Below, in pieces: positions 6,118-8,857 of a stretch of 8,857 bases of DNA. This DNA comes from Alphaproteobacteria bacterium. GTDB lineage: Bacteria; Pseudomonadota; Alphaproteobacteria; Sphingomonadales; Sphingomonadaceae. The stretch spans positions 1 to 8,857 of the forward strand of contig JAENVZ010000263.1 in assembly GCA_016650315.1 (NCBI GenBank), read 5' to 3'. Within the stretch, counting starts at the first letter, position 1, and the number at the start of each line of letters is the position of its first letter. The translations under genes were made by a program, and so were the position numbers. Under the pieces are notes generated by a model that saw nothing but the letters and a program-made list of their open reading frames with translations, was not told where the DNA came from and searched no databases.

Positions 6118-7311
6118 ATGGCTGGCGAGCGACCCGTGATAATCTGTTTTCCCTTTACCGGCGATACCGTCGGCGGCAGCTATATTTCGGCGCTTGGTCT
6201 GATCCGCAAACTTGACCGGGACCGCTTCACCCCTCTGGTCCTGCCGCAGCGGCCCGATGGCGCAGTGGCGGCCTTGTTCCGCGAGAATGGCATTGAGATA
6301 GAAAAGTCCTTTCACTGGACCGAACAGAGCTTCGCCAGGCGGATTGGCCCACTTGTCTTGATCAAAGCCCTTGGAGATGTGATTTCTCAAGTGCGCTTTC
6401 TGCGTTCAAGGAACGTGGATATCGTTCACAGCAATGATGGACGAACCCATGCGACATGGGCGCTGGCGGCCCGCCTCTCGGGGGCGAAGCTGCTTTGGCA
6501 TCCTCGTGGGAATCCGTCGGCCATGGGGCTGCGGCTTGCCGCACCGCTGCTTGCCCATCAGGTAGTGGCGGTATCGCAATTCGCCTCGCCCCGGCCCGGT
6601 CTGTTTTCGGCCGCAGGCAAATCGGAAGTGGTTCACAGCCCCTTCGATACCACGCTGAAGGAAAATCGCACTACGGCGCATGCCGCGCTCGCTACAGAAC
6701 TGAACGCACCGGATGATGCGATTTTCATCGGCTATTTCGGCACCTTCATCGAACGCAAGCGTCCTGCTCTCTTCATCGACAGCATCGCCGCACTCGTGGC
6801 GCGCAATCCGGGCCGCGCCATATATGGTTTGCTGTTCGGTGAGGATCTGGATGGACGGACGCAGAATGCGCTGGTGGCGCGTGTCCAAAAACGCAACATG
6901 ACGGAGAATGTCCGCTTCATGGGCTGGCGCAAACCCGGATCGCGCTGGATCGCGGCATGTGACATGCTGATGGTGCCAGCAGTGAATGAACCTTTTGGTC
7001 GCACGCTGATTGAAGCGATGCTGGTTGGGACGCCCATTGTCGCGACCCGATCGGGCGGTAATGTCGAAGCGTTGCGCGATGGCGAAATCGGTCAACTCGT
7101 CCCGCCCGAGAGTGCCGATGCGCTGGCTGCCGCCTGCCTTCGTTATTGCGAATCGCCTGCCTTCGCTCGCCTGATGGCGCACCGCGCCGAAAGAGACGCA
7201 CGCACGCGCTTTGGCGAGGAAGCGCACGCCCGGCGGATCATGGAGATTTATGACCGGATGCTGGCCGGAAAATCAGGTGCATCGGCCTGCTCACAGCGTC
7301 AGGCCGCCTGA
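6118..7311 (+). CDS. GT4-family glycosyltransferase (second)
   Basis: A GT-B fold glycosyltransferase of 397 aa, likely adding another sugar to the lipid-linked repeat unit on the cytoplasmic side. The ATG at 6118 has AGGGA 7 bases upstream. The N-terminal domain opens with IICFPFTGDTVGGSYIS (8-24), containing the glycine-rich acceptor loop V-G-G-S, and contains DIVHSNDGRTHATWAL (101-116), a typical GT4 core strand with its histidine. The C-terminal donor domain begins at GYFGTFIERKRP (205-216), where R213/K214 fit the phosphate-contact position. It carries E-x7-E (E291 and E299, NEPFGRTLIEAM) and the T-R-S-G-G-N-V-E loop (310-317) that contacts the nucleotide in this family. It is only distantly similar to the other GT4 in the window (different acceptor loop and tail), so the two probably make different linkages. 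Donor sugar is unknown. A 242-base gap follows, and this may be the last gene of its transcription unit. Confidence 0.9.
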   Translation: MAGERPVIICFPFTGDTVGGSYISALGLIRKLDRDRFTPLVLPQRPDGAVAALFRENGIEIEKSFHWTEQSFARRIGPLVLIKALGDVISQVRFLRSRNVDIVHSNDGRTHATWALAARLSGAKLLWHPRGNPSAMGLRLAAPLLAHQVVAVSQFASPRPGLFSAAGKSEVVHSPFDTTLKENRTTAHAALATELNAPDDAIFIGYFGTFIERKRPALFIDSIAALVARNPGRAIYGLLFGEDLDGRTQNALVARVQKRNMTENVRFMGWRKPGSRWIAACDMLMVPAVNEPFGRTLIEAMLVGTPIVATRSGGNVEALRDGEIGQLVPPESADALAAACLRYCESPAFARLMAHRAERDARTRFGEEAHARRIMEIYDRMLAGKSGASACSQRQAA

Positions 7312-7344
7312 GCGAGCGATTTAAGCGTACTACGTTTGCGCCTA

Positions 7345-7358
7345 TTCAAGCCTTTGAA
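7345..7358. repeat. Small inverted repeat
   Basis: TTCAA-GCCT-TTGAA, a perfect 5-bp arm pair around four bases, lies 34 bases after the glycosyltransferase stop. There is no T-tract, so a terminator role is weak. It is one of three inverted repeats in the 7312-7553 gap. Confidence 0.3.
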
Positions 7359-7371
7359 CCCGACGACTATG

Positions 7372-7385
7372 CTGTCCCAGGACAG
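7372..7385. repeat. Compact palindrome, possible operator
   Basis: CTGTCC-CA-GGACAG is a perfect 6-bp inverted repeat with a 2-base centre. The tight spacing fits a dimeric DNA-binding site better than an RNA hairpin. It lies about 170 bases upstream of the VOC gene, in the only sizeable gap of the window. The binding protein is unknown, and chance is not excluded. Confidence 0.3.
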
Positions 7386-7491
7386 GAACGAAAAGGGGTT
7401 GGACGGTTGCCCGGCGGACACAGATCAGCATGTATTCAGACAGTCATGGCCGTTTCCAGGCATTGCGCTAGTTCCATTGCTTTAACATCAC

Positions 7492-7530
7492 ACTGGCAGA
7501 AAACGGATATTCTCACGTCTTTCTGCCGGT
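7492..7530 (+). promoter_or_regulatory. 11-bp hairpin directly upstream of the VOC gene
   Basis: ACTGGCAGAAA (7492-7502) pairs with TTTCTGCCGGT (7520-7530), eleven pairs including one G-T wobble, around a 17-base loop. ACG 7503-7505 and CGT 7516-7518 can extend the stem past one bulged base. It ends 23 bases before the GTG start and 11 before the GGGAGA ribosome site. No T-run follows, which argues against a terminator. It may be a 5'-UTR control element, an mRNA-stabilising stem, or an operator. The rest of the 242-base gap shows no convincing gene. Confidence 0.4.
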
Positions 7531-7553
7531 CGGGTCGCGGTGGGAGATAGATT

Positions 7554-8027
7554 GTGCAAGCCACACCAGCACTGCGCCTGCATCACATCGGCTTTCTTGT
7601 AACGAACCTGGAGGAGGCCGCCGCGCACTATCAGAATAATCTTGGTTATTGCATCGAAAGCCCCCTCATTGACGATCATGGTCAGGCCGCGACGGTTCAG
7701 TTCTTGCGGCAGCCGAGTGCATCACACTGGCTGGAGCTGGTATCGCCGCTTGGGGCGCGAAGCAGCCTCTGGAAAGCGCTGGAACGTGGCACATCGCTGC
7801 ATCATCAATGTTATGAGACGGTGGACATCGCCACCAGTATGAACCGTCTTCGCGGCAATGGTTGCATGGCCCTGGGGCATCAGCAGCCAGGGGCAGCCTT
7901 TGACGGTCGGCCCATCGCCTGGATGATGGACCCCTTCAAGGGGCTGATTGAGCTGGTGCAGGCGGGCGATGGCGCTCGCTCGCTGGCCGAACTGGACCGG
8001 CTGAACCGGGAGGTGGTCCATGCCTGA
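7554..8027 (+). CDS. VOC (glyoxalase-fold) family protein
   Basis: A 157-aa protein of the vicinal-oxygen-chelate superfamily, made of two beta-alpha-beta-beta-beta modules. The start is the GTG at 7554: GGGAGA lies seven bases upstream and an in-frame TAG ends at 7550, so no longer form with a usual start exists. LRLHHIGFLVTNLEEAAAHY (7-26) is the first-module signature, with H11 as probable metal ligand. W-L-E-L-V-S-P (59-65, E61), L-H-H-Q-C-Y-E (82-88, H84) and L-I-E-L-V-Q (131-136, E133) occupy the other usual ligand positions. The pattern resembles methylmalonyl-CoA epimerase and lactoylglutathione-lyase relatives, so a metal-dependent epimerase, isomerase or lyase acting on a small acyl or keto compound is likely. 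The reaction is not identifiable. It overlaps the acyltransferase gene by 8 bases and is followed by an acyl carrier protein, which suggests a substrate in an acyl-ACP pathway. Confidence 0.85.
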   Translation: MQATPALRLHHIGFLVTNLEEAAAHYQNNLGYCIESPLIDDHGQAATVQFLRQPSASHWLELVSPLGARSSLWKALERGTSLHHQCYETVDIATSMNRLRGNGCMALGHQQPGAAFDGRPIAWMMDPFKGLIELVQAGDGARSLAELDRLNREVVHA

Positions 8028-8679
8028 ACCCGCAAAACTTGTAATCGCTGGCGCTGGCGGATGGGGGCTGGAGGCGCTCTGGGTGGCCCGTGCCATGAAC
8101 GCAGCGGGTACGGCACAATGGAACATACTTGGTTTCGCCGATGATCGCCCAGGTGCCGCAGGCAGCGAGCATTATGGGACGCCGATCCTTTGTTCGATCC
8201 CAGCCATTACTGACATGTGTGGCCGCGATGCCCTTGTGTTCATTGCCGTGGGCAACAATCAGGTGCGGAGCGATCTTGCCGCCTCGCTGGAGCGGCAAGG
8301 TGTGCGCTTCGCCACGCTCATCCATCCCAAGGCTGAACTGGCCGAAGACGTCAAAGTGAGGGAGGGCAGCTATGTTGGCCCCTTTGCCACTCTGGCGCCC
8401 GAATGCAGGGTCGGGCGGCATGTGATGGTGAACATTCACGCCGTGGTAGGTCATGAGGTCGCCGTCGGAGATTTCTCGCAACTCGCGCCCGGCGCGGTGG
8501 TGACTGGCGCGTGCACGTTGGGAGAAGGCGTATTTGTCGGCACCAACGCTTCGCTTCATCCTGGCCGCAGGCTTGGCGACTATAGTGTCGTAGCCGGTAA
8601 TTCTTTCGTCGTCGCGGACCTGGAGCCGCGACAAACTGCAATGGGTATTCCCGCCAGACCGGTGTTTCAGAAACGATGA
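8020..8679 (+). CDS. NeuD/PglD-type sugar O/N-acyltransferase
   Basis: A 219-aa acyltransferase of the NeuD/PglD/VioB-like group. The ATG at 8020 has GGGAGG six bases upstream and overlaps the VOC stop by 8 bases. Residues 6-66 form the small N-terminal Rossmann-like domain (KLVIAGAGGWGLEAL, then ILGFADD at 36-42), known in PglD to bind the nucleotide-sugar substrate. A-V-G-N-N follows at 76-80. From ~100 a left-handed beta-helix of hexapeptide repeats runs to the end: S-Y-V-G-P-F-A-T-L-A, VMVNIHAVVGHEVAVGDF, L-A-P-G-A-V-V-T-G. H145 in V-G-H-E matches the catalytic histidine of PglD-like enzymes, and G-I-P-A-R-P-V (209-215) is the usual acyl-CoA-site tail. Relatives acetylate amino-sugars or sialic acid from acetyl-CoA. 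The adjoining ACP raises the possibility that this enzyme takes its acyl group from acyl-ACP; that is inference. Confidence 0.9.
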   Translation: MPEPAKLVIAGAGGWGLEALWVARAMNAAGTAQWNILGFADDRPGAAGSEHYGTPILCSIPAITDMCGRDALVFIAVGNNQVRSDLAASLERQGVRFATLIHPKAELAEDVKVREGSYVGPFATLAPECRVGRHVMVNIHAVVGHEVAVGDFSQLAPGAVVTGACTLGEGVFVGTNASLHPGRRLGDYSVVAGNSFVVADLEPRQTAMGIPARPVFQKR

Positions 8680-8857
8680 TTGAACCAGCTATCAGAAACA
8701 TTGTGCTTGAAACTCTCAAGATCGAGGAAAGCCAATATTCCGAGGATCTCGCTGCGGGCGATGTCGTCCAGTGGGATTCGCTTGGTCATCTGAGCCTCCT
8801 CATGGCGGTCGAGAAGGCCTTTGGCGTAACCTTCGACATTGGCGACGCCATCGAGAT
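8676..8857 (+). CDS. Acyl carrier protein (3' end outside window)
   Basis: The first ~60 residues of an acyl carrier protein, too short at the edge to stand out as a long ORF. The ATG at 8676 overlaps the acyltransferase stop as ATGA. I translated it by hand: M-I-E-P-A-I-R-N-I-V-L-E-T-L for helix 1, then V-Q-W-D-S-L-G-H-L with S35 as the phosphopantetheine attachment serine, and a helix II of S-L-L-M-A-V-E-K-A-F-G-V. A typical ACP has about 75-85 residues, so most of it is present. The W-D-S-L-G-H-L version is typical of stand-alone ACPs in secondary-metabolite and surface-sugar loci rather than the D-S-L-D-x-V form of housekeeping AcpP. It probably carries the acyl group for the acyltransferase or a downstream enzyme. 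The loading enzyme should lie just beyond the window. Confidence 0.9.
   Translation, partial: MIEPAIRNIVLETLKIEESQYSEDLAAGDVVQWDSLGHLSLLMAVEKAFGVTFDIGDAIE

Noticed and set aside
6406..7227. 273-aa open frame on the - strand
   Set aside because: Antisense to the second GT4 gene, with no recognisable domain or ribosome site. Typical of GC-rich shadow frames.
7407..7436. TTGCCC - 18 bases - TGTATT as a promoter for the acyl cassette
   Set aside because: Each box matches consensus at only four of six positions. This is too weak to call in a GC-rich genome of unknown sigma preference.
7936..8634. 232-aa open frame on the - strand
   Set aside because: Antisense to the NeuD/PglD-type gene. The sense frame has hexapeptide repeats and a strong ribosome site.
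1..8857. tRNA, rRNA, CRISPR arrays, insertion sequences, integrase or att sites
   Set aside because: None seen on either strand: no cloverleaf-like sequence, regularly spaced repeats, transposase frames or flanking direct repeats.

Overview
The window is a stretch of an extracellular polysaccharide locus. All recognised genes are on the + strand and tightly packed. High GC, the style of the signal peptides and the gene content suggest a sphingomonad-type alphaproteobacterium (Sphingobium, Sphingomonas or Novosphingobium). That assignment is inference from gene style, because no rRNA or housekeeping marker is present.

Left block (1-3804), polymerisation and export. It opens with the C-terminal part of a Wzy/O-antigen-ligase-type membrane protein. 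A predicted lipoprotein of the pectate-lyase beta-helix type follows, overlapping it by ATGA. Next come a short GumB/Wza-type outer-membrane polysaccharide export (OPX) lipoprotein and a signal-peptide-bearing outer-membrane beta-barrel of the BBP2 type. A near-perfect intrinsic-terminator-like hairpin with a T-tract lies inside the signal-peptide codons of the barrel gene.

Middle block (3894-7311), building and decorating the repeat unit. Two GT4-type (GT-B fold) glycosyltransferases flank a PAPS-dependent sulfotransferase. The sulfotransferase frame clearly extends upstream of its first ATG/GTG/TTG-type codon, because the PAPS-binding motif is encoded there. Its start is therefore non-standard or the frame is disturbed. 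The polymer may be sulfated. The 122-base gap before the second glycosyltransferase holds a well-placed Shine-Dalgarno sequence in front of an 8-codon mini-ORF, plus small hairpins.

A 242-base gap (7312-7553) carries three inverted repeats and no convincing gene. The longest repeat is an 11-bp hairpin just upstream of the next start, so a new regulatory unit may begin here.

Right block (7554-8857), apparently an acyl-modification cassette. It contains a VOC/glyoxalase-fold protein, a NeuD/PglD-type left-handed beta-helix acyltransferase and an acyl carrier protein cut by the window end. The genes are joined by an 8-base overlap and an ATGA overlap. This suggests transfer of an ACP-bound acyl group onto a sugar of the polymer, with activating enzymes expected downstream.

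Taken together, the window suggests a Wzy-type, possibly sulfated and acylated exopolysaccharide with its own lyase and a short-OPX plus barrel export route. Nucleotide-sugar enzymes, the flippase, the co-polymerase/kinase and the initiating transferase are not in the window.
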